A stretch of DNA of 64,000 nucleotides from Torreya grandis (lineage: Eukaryota; Streptophyta; Pinopsida; Cupressales; Taxaceae). Below the pieces are notes generated by a model. It was given only the letters and a program-made list of their open reading frames with translations, made no database searches and was not told where the DNA came from. The stretch lies in NCBI GenBank assembly GCA_037957365.1, contig JARHVA010002426.1, positions 2,412,001-2,476,000 of the forward strand. Reading direction: 5' to 3'. Each line of letters opens with the position of its first letter. Positions within the stretch are counted from its first letter, which is position 1. Positions 36,502 to 48,890 of this stretch are shown here, piece by piece. The position numbers and the translations under genes are program-made.

Positions 36502-38780
36502 TGTTTTGAAGGGTCCCGATACATCTTTAGTTTGTGCAACTAGTGTGAAAGTTGCTGGTTATCTATTGTTCTTGTAGTGTTGATTTCTGTTAGTTGTTTC
36601 TCTACAACTATATTTGTTATATCTTGTTTTGAACACCATGTTTGCAGTGTATATTGTAAAAGGTAGAGTCCCTATTTCCAAAAAACTCACTTTTACCTTT
36701 AATAAAAACTTTGTATAATAAAATGACTCAACACACTCTACTTTTAACTCTTATTTAGAATTGCAACACAATTAATATGTTGCATTTATGGATTACCTCT
36801 TTATGCTAGAGATTTTCCTCAAAAGAATATAATTATGACAAAGTAGAGAGCAAAAGGTTTGAGTAGATAATGGGTGGTATTGGTTGATCCTTCAGGGTAT
36901 ATGTAAGGGTAGAAGACCATCAAGCTAAGTATTATCCATGAATAGTATAGGTGGTAGGTAAGATTGGTGGATGGATATTGTAAGTTATTTTTACCTTAAC
37001 GCATTCGATTTTTTTATTTCATCCTTGGTAGTAGACTATTGCATCCTTGGTAGTAGACTATTGCATCCATGGTTGATCCTTGGTAGTATGTGTCCAAATT
37101 AACTCACTCACCAAGAAAAATATAATAAATTTCATTTGAAGGATATTTGATCTCATTAAATGATATGCATGAAATCGGACCCAAAGTTGAACTAATAAAA
37201 TCCATTTTAAATTAGTCTCTCGAACAGGAAATTATTTTTCACTAGGATTAAGTATAAAAATATGAAAAAAATTAACAATATAAAATAATTTTTTATATTT
37301 TTGAAATTTTTAATAAGTTAATTACATTGATTTGATCAAAATTGATCATTAAATAAAATATTTAATATATACAATAAAAAATATCATAAAAATAATATAA
37401 ATTAAGTTTTATTATAAATATAAATTTTAATTTTAATACAAAATTTTAAATTAATTTATAAATAAAAAAATTCATTTTCTACACTATACATTCATCTCTA
37501 AAAGACATATAACCATATATCAATTTATTTGGTTGTGTTTAGCACACATATTTGAGTTCATTAACATCGACCTAGGGTCGGGGGTATGGCTGGGCAGGTA
37601 GGAAGAGCCATTATTAACTAAATTTATTACTACATACAATAAAATAATTTTTATGTTCTAAAAATAATTGTAATAGTTAATTATAACTTAAACAAACAAC
37701 CAAGTCAGTGAGGTATACTTTTTATAAAATTGATAGAAGCTATTAAATATATAAAATTATCATATTTTAGTATAAATTTATTATCAAAATTATTATCTCA
37801 ATAAAGAGATTTCAACATATAACATGTTACATAGTAAAGAAGTCGGTTGATATGTACAGTTCCGAATTAATCAAGTTGTTTATGATAAAAAGTAAGGAAA
37901 GAGGTTATACTCAAAAAATACTAAAGAATCTATTTATAGAAATTAAAATTTGAATATTAAAACCAATAAAAAATTGTATTATAACTAGATAGGGAAAGGT
38001 TTGTTTTGAATACGACGATTGTGACAATAGAATAGAGTAAAAATATGACGATTTTATGTTATGGATACCAAAATTTAAGAGGCCATAATTTTTTATTTGT
38101 AACCCTGTTTGAGCTTTCATTTGCACCAAAACAATGGTATCAAAAAGGGGAATTTTTTCGTAACTGCCTCAGGGTGATGAAATTCTTTTTTGATATATTG
38201 ATGGAACCATAAGTGTTCATATAAAGGTCTAAAATTGTATTTTAATAATTTTATCAAAAATTTTAAAATCTTAGAAATTAGCTTTATTTGTAACAAAACA
38301 TGAACATGAGTTAAAATTAGTCTATTATTGTATATTTATTATGTAGAGGAAAAGTGGATATTTTTGGGCCCATATGAGCTTGCATGTAAAAATTACTAAA
38401 AATAACAATTAAAAAACTTACCAAAAGATGAAATTTATTAAAAATAACAATTGATAAAAATAACATGGGTTAGTTAGCTTAGGTAGCTTTTAATTTATTT
38501 AGGTTTTTAAATTATGCATGTCAACTGTAATTTCAAGTTGATCTTTCTTTAAAGACACTTATTGAACGATTTTTTTCATTTAATGAGAATCAGTAGAGAA
38601 TCTTTTTTTCATGTAATTTCTCTATTTTATGCATATTGTTATTTTGCTTAGCTAATTTGTGTTTTAATTATCTAGTATAAGAGAAAGTTTGACTCTTGGA
38701 CGTAACATATTTTTGAATTTTTATTGGGTTTTAAAATTATATTTTTTGAAATTATTATGTGATTGAATAATATGTGTCAA
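36502..38780. other. No gene seen
   Basis: Very AT-rich intergenic sequence with no recognisable domain on either strand. It holds one short minisatellite (listed separately). Confidence 0.5.
37021..37085. repeat. 22 bp minisatellite
   Basis: ATCCTTGGTAGTAGACTATTGC is present twice in tandem, with a partial third copy and a diverged fourth. Confidence 0.8.
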
Positions 38781-39089
38781 ATTTTTAAGAGGATGAGGAG
38801 GAATTTTCAAGATGAACAAGACTATGTAAGAGTTGTAGAGGTAAGTGGAATTATTAACCGTAATTACCACAAATCAAAGATACAAGAACGCATATATGAA
38901 ACGTATGAATGAATAGATCATGAATATGAAATTAATTAAGAAGAACAACAAGAATAACACCATCAATGAAAGAGAGGATGGTTATGGATTTAGGGGAAAG
39001 GAATCAAAGAATCAAGGTTGATGTTCTGGATTATGGTGGGAGTTTAAAACCATATGAGTTGATAGATTAGATAAACAACATGGAGAAGT
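38781..39089 (+). pseudogene. Gypsy gag, upstream half (split by the large copia element)
   Basis: The plus strand ends SLKPYELIDxINNMEK just before the insertion. The matching downstream half begins at 59,006 with WWDLLQKE. Together they give the familiar gypsy gag order FxGSLKPEELIDWINTxE then KLKGHAxxWW. The last five bases, GAAGT (39,085-39,089), nearly match TAAGT after the element. Confidence 0.65.
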
Positions 39090-41843
39090 TGTCAAGAAGT
39101 GTTGTCATTAATGTCAAGATTTATATCATTGATGTCAAGGTGCATTTGTTGAAGATGCATAGTGAATGATTTGTGAGGTATGAGGTTGTGTGCTTGATAT
39201 GACAAAGAAGTCATGTGACAACAGAGAATTTAAAGGAAACCTATTTTCTCTCTATTGAGAGAGAATTTGAAAGCAACCTAATGATTCTTCTAAGGTTGAT
39301 GTCAAGGTTTAGGTCAAAGTAAGCATGTTTGAGTACTAGTATTTGAGTACAAGGTGTGTTGAGAAGCCTATTCATATCAAGCATAGTCATTGGCATGTAT
39401 AACCTCTGCATGAGAACCTAATATGTTCATGGTAGATGGGGAAGGGTCCTAGCTAATATTTATATACATTGATTTTGGAAATGAGGGTAAATATTTTATG
39501 AACAATTGTTAACACTAAAAATAGTGTTAACCCTCTCTAAAACCCTAACAATGACCCGATGAAAAAGATATTTTTGTCAAGTAATCAAAATGGATTGGTA
39601 TGGCTATTTACGTTATTTAAGTTTATTTTAAACTCTCCCAATCACTTTTAGGTGTGATTGGTTTATCAGGTGAATGAGTGGACTCTACAAAAAAGGCCTT
39701 ATTTCTTAGAGTTTTATTGTAGCAGTTAGAGTTGACTAAATCAAAGTTGATAAATAGATGAAGGTTAAAGATTGAGACTTGTAGTTGATGTACATGGTGG
39801 TTTATTATTAGGTTGTAGACATCAGGTGTGCTAAACTATTCATACAAGTTGATCTATCGCTAAAGGCCATAATGGTGCAAATAATGAGAAAACCAAGTAG
39901 AAGTGAGAAGGTGATTAGGGATGTGTTATCATGGATCATAGATGAATTAAAATACACGGAGAATTTAAATAAATCAATTCATGTCCATGTTGGATAGATT
40001 TTTTTTAAGTCAGTGGATATGATGAAAATATTTTCCATAAGTTGACCTATATAGTGCAGATGAGACAATGAAGGTTTAAGGTTATGAGATTGGTATGAAA
40101 GACAAATATTTAAATTGAAGCATGTTAAATATGTATTTAATCATTGTTTAATTATCTAATAACATCATCCAAATACATTATAAGTATTCTAAAGTGGCCA
40201 TACATGTGTTGAAGGTCATTTTCACCATGACTATGCTTTAAGGTAAAACGATAATTCTTGGTAAGAAAGTTAGAATGATGAGTTTGAGGCTCTATGTCTT
40301 AAGTTGTAGTATCCAATGCACATGATGTTTTTTGGGACATTTATTTCCTATCCATGCTTTGAAAAAGGTTTGAAAGTTAGTGAAAGTGATTGAAATGATA
40401 AATCCAAAATGGGTTGACTAGTTCAGGTTTGACTGTGTATATTAAAGATAAAAGATTCATCATCAAGACGCATATTTGGCATTAAAATTTTTGATCTTTG
40501 TACTTAATAATGATATAAATATATCAAATAATGTATTGAATGTGTCATAAGTCATGGGAAGTATTAAGTTTTGAAGATCAAATTTCTATGACTGTGTTTT
40601 GAGGTTAGTTGGTAGTTCTAAGTGGGCTATTTATAGAGAAGAGTTTGAGTAATTTTGCCTTAAGTTGTAAAGGATAAAGCATATGGTGATGAAGCTAAGG
40701 TGATATATTTTATTTATGTGTTATTTTTTTCATGGTTATTTCTCAAAATAATGTTTATGTTTTAGTTGTTCAAAATAAATTTTATGATTATGCATAGGCC
40801 TAATTATGAACAGTGCTAATGGTGCGCTTAAAGTGGTGGTTAAAGATAAAATTGTTATGAAACCTAGTTTAGATTAAAATGGGTATATTTAAGTGTTATA
40901 TGATATGTTTCTTCCATGTAAAGTGTTTCAAATTTGTCCAAGTCAAAGAAAGTGTAACATGACCTGAATAGACCTAATAGTATTAAGTCTCCATGCGACC
41001 TAAAAGTGAGATAAGACTTAATTAAGGTAGGTCAAACCTAAATGGAATAAAATCATGTTTAATACATGTATATGATATGTATTTAGATACATTTTAATGT
41101 CTGACCTAAAAGGATAAGGTTTTTTGGTTTATTAAGAAGGATATGAATAAGAGACTTGTATAAAGACTAGGCAATTTTGGGACTATTATGAAGTGAAGAG
41201 AGTAAGAAAATAGAATAACACATTGTAGATACAAATAAGGTCTCTTATAACATTATATGAATGTATAAGATGTATGATGAAGGTTTTATAGAGTTACTTT
41301 GCTCAAAAATCAAGGTTATATGACTTAATCAAGTCAAGAAGAGGACTAGTTGAGCAAAGAAGCCTGGAAGGCAATTTGAGAGGGTTAAAAGAAAGAGAAG
41401 AGATAAATAAGGATATCATCATCCATTGTATGATAATTTTTTTTTTAAAAGGTCATCAAAGGTTTCAGGTGGTTGAATTGGTTTCGAGTCATCTAGGGGG
41501 TTTGTGTCTCCTTACATGTAGGTGTTTATTAAAGCCTAGTTGAGTTAGTGCTTAGCTAGTTTGGGTTGGTGCTCTATATGGAATTGGTGCTTCAATAAAG
41601 TTGGTTTTTGTATTATAATAATTTAGTCCATTTGGATTTATGAGTGATTTTTCTTTCCATTGAGGGTTTTTCACATATAAGTTGTGTTATCTTGTGTTCT
41701 TATGTTTCATGCATATGTGAATGGTTACTTAGTCATTATTTGATCTACATGATTGAATGAATGTTCATAAATTCTTAAGTGTAATTGATAAAAAGAATTG
41801 AAGACTAATTCACCCATCTCTCTCAGTCATTTTTCTTCTAACA
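39090..41843 (+). repeat. 5' LTR of the large copia element
   Basis: It parallels the 3' LTR: 39,100-39,390 with 46,510-46,800, then 39,390-40,520 with 47,545-48,490, and 40,560-41,843 with 57,760-59,005. It ends CTAACA just before the primer site. Confidence 0.8.
41159..41165 (+). promoter_or_regulatory. TATA box, unit A
   Basis: CTTGTATAAAGACTAG; the box is TATAAAG. It lies about 680 bp before the LTR end. Confidence 0.45.
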
Positions 41844-41845
41844 TT

Positions 41846-41857
41846 TGGTATTAAATC
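41846..41857 (+). other. Primer-binding site, unit A
   Basis: TGGTATTAAATC lies 2 bp after the LTR end CTAACA and resembles TGGTATCAGAGC. Confidence 0.7.
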
Positions 41858-42207
41858 TGGGTCCTTTGAAGCAGGTCTAAAAGCTTAAGGGAGATACTCG
41901 AAGTAAGGATGGCTAGTTGAGATTAAAATGGGTATATTTAAGTGTTATATGATATGTTTATTCCATGTAAAGTGTTTCAAAGTTGTCCAAGTCAAAGAAA
42001 GTGTAACATGTCCTGAATAGACCTAATAGTATTAAGTCTCCATGCGACCTAAAAGTTAGATAAGACTTAATTAAGGTAGGTCAAACCTAAATGGAATAAA
42101 ATCATGTTTAATACATGTGTATGATATGTATTTAGATACATTTTAATGGCTGACCTAAAAGGATAAGGTTTTTTGGTTGATTAAGAAGGATATGAATAAG
42201 AGACTTG

Positions 42208-42215
42208 TATAAATA
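42208..42215 (+). promoter_or_regulatory. TATA box, unit B
   Basis: TATAAATA, a consensus plant core promoter, at the same place in the repeat as in units A and C. Confidence 0.5.
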
Positions 42216-42892
42216 CTAGGCAATTTTTGGACTATTATGAAGTGAAGAGAGTAAGCAAATAGAATAACACATTGTAGATACAAATAAGGTCTCTTATACC
42301 ATTATAGGAATGTATAAGATCTATGATGAAGGTTTTATAGAGTTACTTTGCTCAAAAATCAAGGTTATATGACTTAATCAAGTCAAGAAGAGGACTAGTT
42401 GAGCAAAGAAGCCTGGAAGGCAATTTGAGAGGGTTAAAAGAAAGAGAAGAGATAAATAAGGATATCATCATCCATTATATGATATATTTTTTTTAAAGGT
42501 CATCAAAGGATTCAGGTGGTTGAATTGGTTTCGAGTCATCTAGGGGGTTGGTGTCTCCTTACATGTAGGTGCTTGTTAAAGCCTAGTTGAGTTAGTGCTT
42601 AGCTAGTTTGGGTTGGTGATCTATATGGAATTGGTGCTTCAATAAATTTGGTTTTTATATTATAATAATTTATTCCATTTATATTTATGAGTGATTTTTC
42701 TTCCCATTGAGGGTTTTTCACATATAAGTTGTGTTATCTTGTGTTCTTATGTTTCATGCATATGTGAATGGTTACTTAGTCATTATTTGATCTACATGAT
42801 TGAATGAATGTTCACAAATTCTTAAGTGTAAATGATAAAAAAAATTGAAGACTAATTCACCCATCTTTCTCAGTCATTTTTCTTCTAACATT

Positions 42893-42904
42893 TGGTATTA
42901 AATC
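42893..42904 (+). other. Primer-binding site, unit B
   Basis: TGGTATTAAATC after CTAACATT, identical to unit A. Confidence 0.7.
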
Positions 42905-43254
42905 TGGGTCCTTTAAAGTAGGTCTAAAAGCTTAAAGGAGATACTAGAAGTAAGGATGGCTAGTTGAGATTAAAATGGGTATATGTAAGTGTTATATGAT
43001 ATATTTCTTCCATGTAAAGTGTTTCAAAGTTGTCCAAGTCAAAGAAAGTGTAACATGTCCTGAATAGAACTAATAGTATTATGTCTCCATGCGACCTAAA
43101 AGTGAGATAAGACTTAATTAAGGTAGGTCAAACCTAAATGGAATAAAATAATGTTTAATACATGTCTATGATATGTCTTTAGATACATTTTATTGGCTGA
43201 CCTAAAAGGATAAGGTTTTTTGGTTGATTAAGAAGGATATGAATAAGAGACTTG

Positions 43255-43262
43255 TATAAATA
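43255..43262 (+). promoter_or_regulatory. TATA box, unit C
   Basis: TATAAATA, the copy nearest gag and 751 bp before its ATG. Confidence 0.5.
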
Positions 43263-43940
43263 CTAGGCAATTTTGGGACTATTATGAAGTGAAGAGAGTA
43301 AGCAAATAGAATAACACATTGTAGATACAAATAAGGTCTCTTATACCATTATATGAATGTATAAGATGTATGATGAAGGTTTTATAGAGTTACTTTTCTC
43401 AAAAATCAAGGTTATATGACTTAATCAAGTCAAGAAGAGGACTAGTTGAGCAAAGAAGCCTGGAAGGCAATTTGAGAGGGTTAAAAGAAAGAGAAGAGAT
43501 AAATAAGGATATCATCATCCATTGTATGATAATTTTTTTTTAAAAGGTCATCAAAGGTTTCAGGTGGTTGAATTGGTTTCGAGTCATCTAGGGGGTTGGT
43601 GTCTCCTTACATGTAGGTGTTTGTTAAAGCCTAGTTGAGTTAGTGCTTAGCTAGTTTGGGTTGGTGCTCTATATGGAATTGGTGCTTCAATAAAGTTGGT
43701 TTTTGTATTATAATAATTTAGTCCATTTTGATTTATGAGTTATTTTTCTTACCATTGAGGGTTTTTCACATATAAGTTGTGTTATCTTGTGTTCTTATGT
43801 TTCATGCATATGTGAATGGTTACTTAGTCATTATTTGATCTACATGATTGAATGAATGTTCATAAATTCTTAAGTGTAATTGATAAAAAAAATTGAAGAC
43901 TAATTCACCCATCTCTCTCAGTCATTTTTCTTCTAACATT

Positions 43941-43952
43941 TGGTATTAAATC
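43941..43952 (+). other. Primer-binding site, unit C
   Basis: TGGTATTAAATC after CTAACATT. This is the copy that directly precedes gag. Confidence 0.7.
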
Positions 43953-44004
43953 TGGGTCCTTTGAAGTAGATCTAAAAGCTTAAAGGAGATACTAGAAGTA
44001 AGGA

Positions 44005-45940
44005 TGGCTAGTCAATAAGCTTAAGGTGGTTTTTAAACCACTAAGGCTCTGTTATTCAATGGATCTAATTATACCTTTTATAATGTCAGGATGAATATAT
44101 ATTTGATGTATCAAGGTAATAATTTTTGGAAGTCAGTTGTGGATGGTTATAATACTCCTATTCCACCAACTGATGCAACAGGTAATAAGGCTAGTGAAAA
44201 CAACTCCAAGGCAATTAATGTTATTCTTTATGGCCTATCAGAGTCAAAACTTATGAAGGTTATGCACTATGTATCAGCCAAAGATATATGGGATAAATTA
44301 AAGACCATATGTGAAGGAGACACCAAGGTGAAGATGGCCAAGTTGCAAACCCACTAGAGATAGTTTGAAAGTATGAAGATGAGCGAAGATGAAACCATTG
44401 CATCTTAATATTTGAAGGTTGACAAAGTTGTACATTTCATTAGAGGATTAGGAGAATAAGTGAAAGATTATACAATTATTCAAAAATACTAAGAATACTA
44501 ACTCTTGAGTTTGAGTCTAAGGTATCTGAAATAAAAGAGATACAAGATTTAGATAAGCTAGAGATGGATGGGATTCATGGCATCTTGACTACCTATGAGA
44601 AGAGAATAAATGATGGGATAAATCTCAAGAATGAATTATATTTTAAAGTTTAGAAGAAGTCAAAGGCCAAGAAGGTTAAGAATGAATAATGTTCAAATGT
44701 TAGTGATTATAAACTAATAGCCATGTTTACAAGGAAATTGAGGTTTGGATTAGGTAAGTATATGGGTAAGTTGCCCTTAAAATTTTTTAATTGTGGAAAT
44801 ATTGGTCACATTGATTCCAACTATCTTAACAAGGATAAATCTCATCATAATGAAAAACATGATGAATATGATGAAGATGAAAATAAAACCTATAAGACTG
44901 ACAAAAATAAGGATTCCAAGAAGTATGAATTTAAGAAATGAACTTTCAAGAACAAGAGAAGATTCTATACTAAATAAGATAACTCTTTTGATGTAAGTGA
45001 CTCAAGTGCATCTGATAGTGATGATGGTAGTAATGAAATTCAACATGAAAATAATAAAACCTTATTCATGGCCATAAAATCAAACAATGAGGGTTCCTTA
45101 AATGAGAAAGGCCTTATGGTTGATGTAGAATAAGATAAAGAAGAAGTAGAAGTAAATCTTAAGGAATAATTTGCAAGTTCCCTAGAGGAGTTGAAGTTCT
45201 AAATAAGAAAGAATCACAAACTAAAAGCATTAGTCAAGAAATATAAGGAGCAAATTGGATTATTTGAGGAGAGATTGAGTAACACTTTCAAGGAGTATGA
45301 TGAGATCATCAATTAGATTGAAGCAAATATGGAGATAGTTAATACAAATTTAAATGCTAAAGAAGAAGAATGCATTAAGTATGAAACTGAAGTAGAATCC
45401 TTGAAAGATGAGTTAAATAAAAGATCTATAAAGGTGAGGACCTTTGTGAAGTTTGAAAACATCACTAAGGTTTTAGATGACATCTTGATTAATAAAAAAT
45501 CTACAAGTGAAAAGATAGGACTTGGTTTTAAAATAGATCAAAAGGTGGTAGATCAAATCAAAGAGAAGTTTATTAAAGACAAGAAGGTCAATATGAAAAT
45601 ACCTATTAAATAGATTAATGCTATGAATTATGCTAGTTTATTTAATGGTTAATATTTTATACATAGTCAATTTGGTCATAGAGAAAGAGAGTGTAAGAGA
45701 CCCTCCAAGAATGAGTACTCAGAGACTATAGAAGTAGTCACAGTTCAAATCAGTCAAAAGGTATGTATGAAGTTGTTTGTCATAGGTTTTATAATGTGGG
45801 ACACATTTCAATATTTTTTCCTAATAGAGTTAGAAGTTCATCAAATCAAAACATGAGGTCTGAAGCCCTTAGAGTGTAACAAAGAAAGCAAATTAATGTA
45901 TTAAAACCAAAGATAGTGAATATGAGTCATCATTAGTCTA
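44005..45940 (+). pseudogene. Copia gag of the large element
   Basis: Starts at ATGGCTAGT after the last leader copy. Ordered gag features follow: LLFNGSNYTFYNVRM, an open stretch 44,091-44,357 with VILYGLSESKLMKVMHYVSAKDIWDKL, and KMAKLQTHxRxFESMKMSEDE. A zinc knuckle near 44,790 reads FFNCGNIGHIDSNYL, with both outer cysteines lost. An acidic linker and a coiled coil at 45,190-45,600 end in TSEKIGLGF, where related gags have KTGLGF. A second zinc-like segment FGHRERECKR is near 45,680. About ten stops are spread through it. Pol is absent after 45,940. Confidence 0.75.
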
Positions 45941-46484
45941 CAAGCTCAAGTGGACTATTTTATATGATAGATCATGGTACAGATTTGAAATAAAGTTAGG
46001 AATGCCTATTCTTAGCTCACATGGATGATCAGATGATTCATGAAGAGGTCAATCCTATAGTGTTAATCAAGCCTAAAGGGATGCTAAAAGACATGTAGTC
46101 TTATGAGAGCATGAAGATATGTGAAGATCTTAAAACTTGAGTTTTATTAGTGCCCTATGGGAAAGGGTGAATCTATTATGCTTCATGGAGACACACTTCA
46201 AGTTAGTAGAAGCATGGTAGATGCTTGGTGTGAGGAATAGCTATTCAAGTTATTGACTAAGCTTGATCTATGTTGAAAAGTGGTCTTGTAATATGAGCTC
46301 ATTTGAAGGAGGTATGCATAAAGTAAGGGGGGAATGTTTCCTTAGTAATTTATATTTTGTGTGTTGATATTTTGTTGTAAGAAGGTTAAAATTTGTGGGA
46401 GACCTTTTCCATTAATGTCAAAAGGGAAAAAAGTTTAATAAGAGAGATGAGAGCGATCAGTTTGAAGAATGTTTTGCCATCAAT
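45941..46484 (+). other. 3' internal remnant, no pol domains
   Basis: Short sequence between gag and the PPT. No protease, integrase or RT motif is visible, so the element was non-autonomous or lost pol by deletion. A purine run AAGTAAGGGGGGAA at 46,321-46,334 resembles an alternative or decoy PPT. Confidence 0.5.
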
Positions 46485-46497
46485 GAAAAAGGGGTAG
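46485..46497 (+). other. Polypurine tract
   Basis: GAAAAAGGGGTAG lies just before the TGATAAG start of the 3' LTR, and the preceding GCCATCAATG is common near the PPT in this copia group. Confidence 0.7.
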
Positions 46498-46502
46498 TTT
46501 AT

Positions 46503-48491
46503 TGATAAGTTTTGTCATTGATTTAAAGGTTGATGTCATTAATTCCAAGGTGTATTTGATGAATATGAATGGTGATTGATCTATGAGGCATGACCTTATA
46601 TGCCTAATGTGACAAAGGAGTCATGTGACAAGAGAGAAGTTTAAGGAAACCTATTATCTCTCTATTGAGAGAGATTTTTAAATAAACCTAATGATTATTT
46701 TGAGGTTGATGTCAAGTCTTAGGATAAGTTAATCATGTTTAAGTACTAGTTTTTTAGTACAAGGTATCTTGAGAAGCCCAACCATATCAAGCATAATCAA
46801 ATAGTGAGCATGTGCATGATTAACATGAAGAGATATGTGAGGTGGCATGATATTGTCTGAAGATCATAAAAGACATGTGATAAAGGTTTATAAACATCAA
46901 TTATTGTTTCAAGGTCAGTTATCAACCTTCAAGCTATTGAGAAAGATAGTCATAACACTAGTCTTCTCATGAAGAGACCCTGTGAAAAGGTATGAACTTA
47001 GTGTCATTGTGAGATGGATGTAAAAAGGAATAAAAGGTTATATGAGGTTGTTTATCATGAATATGAGGCATCGGATTACTCATGAAAATCTCAGAGTGAG
47101 CCTACAAGGGTAGGACCTACATACCTAGCATACAACTAGACAAGTTCTAGACCCTGCGTGCTCTATTAGGTTGTCATAAGGTATTTTTAAGGCATATGAA
47201 TAATGTATGGTAGTTTTTGAGAATTATGAGATATTATATTACATTTATATGAGGTTTTGAAATCTTGGATAGTGTCTATAATGTCATTTTCAAGGCCTAA
47301 TGTGACTTGAAGGTCAACAACTAGAGGGTAAAGAGAGAGAGAGAGAGTATGGCCTAATGGGGTATGAGTTTCTGTTTCCAAGACTAATATGGACTTGTGA
47401 GCATTGAAAAAAGTGTGTAATATTTTTTTAATTATGTTGACTAAGTTTTAGGTAAAAATTTGAAGGTTAAGGAAATAAAAAATGTTTTGAAGTCTCTCGT
47501 GTGCATAGAATGAAGGGTTCTCAACTTGAGAAGAAATTTCTAGTGTTCATTGGCATGTGTAATCTATGCATGAGAACCTAAATTATTCATGGTATATGGG
47601 GAAGGTTCCTATCTAATATTTTTAGGCACTAGTTTTTTAAATTAGGGTCAATCCTTTATGAACAATTGTTAACACCAGAAATAGTGTTAACCTTATCTAA
47701 AACCCTAAAAGTGACCTAATGCAAAAGATCTTATTTGAAATTGCTTATAATGGATTGGTATGTATATTTAATTTATTTAAATTTATATTCAAATCTCCTA
47801 TGTACCTTTAGGTGTGATTCATTTTTCATGTGAGTGAGTGGACGCTACAATAAAGGCCTTATTTCTCAAAGATGTGTTGTAGCAGTCATAGTTGACCAAG
47901 TCAAAGTTGTTAAATGGATGAAGTTTGAATCTTGACACTTTTTATTTATGTGCATGGTGGTTTTTTATTAGGTTATAGACCTCAAGTGTTCTAAACTAGT
48001 CATATAAGTTGACCTATAGCTAAAAGGCCTAATGGTGCAAATAGTGAGAAATCAAGGGAGAAGTGAGAAGGTGATTAGGGATGTGTTATCATAGATTATT
48101 AATGAATACAAATTCATGGATAAGTTATTAAATAATTTTAATATATGTTTATGTTGGATATATGTTTTTGAGATAAATGGATATGATGAAAATGTTACTC
48201 ATAAGTTGAAGTTCCTTTTCACCATTACTGTTTTTTAAAGTAAACTTGTAATTCTGGGTAAGCAAGTTGCAATGATGAGTTTGAGGTTCTATGTCATGAG
48301 CTAAAGTATCCAATGAATATGATGTTATTTTTTGGGACATTTGTGTTTTATCCATGGTTTGAAAAAGGTTTTAGAGTTAGTGAATGTGATTGGAATGATA
48401 AGTCAAAAAGGGATTGATTGGTTCAAGTTTGAGTGTGTGTACTGAAGACAAAAGATTTTTTTGCAAGACCAATATTTTGAATTACACCTTT

Positions 48492-48541
<50 letters not shown>

Positions 48542-48678
48542 AAAGGTGTAATCCAAAATATTGGTCTTGCATAAAAATCTTTTGTCTTTAGTACACACAC
48601 TCAAACTTGAACCAATCAACCCCTAAAGGTGTAATTCAAAATATTAGTCTCGCAGAATAATCTTTTGTCTTCAGTATA
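46503..48678 (+). repeat. 3' LTR of the large copia element, first part
   Basis: Starts TGATAAGTTTTGTCATTGA, matching the 5' LTR start. It contains the 750 bp extra segment (46,797-47,540) and ends in the hairpin region where the gypsy element inserted. Confidence 0.75.
48409..48624. repeat. Long inverted repeat around a (TA)n core
   Basis: Arms of 85 bp (48,409-48,493 and 48,540-48,624) are nearly perfect reverse complements, separated by about 46 bp of alternating AT. The left arm is ordinary LTR sequence, as the 5' LTR has its equivalent at 40,420-40,500. The right arm is an inverted copy. A further inverted copy follows at about 48,627-48,678 and 57,630-57,663, split by the gypsy insertion. 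As RNA or single-stranded DNA this would fold into a strong hairpin. Confidence 0.9.
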
Positions 48679-48818
48679 TGTTGGTTGAATATTTTTTCAA
48701 TCAGCATACTGATAAACAAAATAGGTCTGATCAGCCAAATTAGGAAGATTAGTCATCCAAATGTGTAGGTTTACCACATCAGAAGGGGACTGATCTCTCC
48801 TCTCATCAAGGGGAGGTT

Positions 48819-48821
<3 letters not shown>

Positions 48822-48887
<66 letters not shown>
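48822..48887. repeat. (TA)n microsatellite in the left Tat LTR
   Basis: About 66 bp of alternating AT after GAGGTTCCC. The right LTR has a shorter tract at the same place (55,059-55,116). Confidence 0.95.

Positions 48888-48890
<3 letters not shown>

Larger units (their letters stand above)
40864..44005 (+). repeat. Three tandem copies of a 1,047 bp LTR-leader unit
   Basis: Units start at 40,864, 41,911 and 42,958 (period 1,047-1,048). Each runs from the middle of the LTR through the LTR end and primer site to the leader and the ATGGCTAGT at the start of gag. The copies differ at only a few percent of positions by eye, far less than the 5' and 3' LTRs differ from each other. The triplication is therefore recent relative to the insertion. 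Confidence 0.95.

Noticed and set aside
46321..46334. AAGTAAGGGGGGAA as the true PPT of the large copia element
   Set aside because: The sequence after it does not match the 5' LTR start, whereas the sequence after the tract at 46,485-46,497 does.
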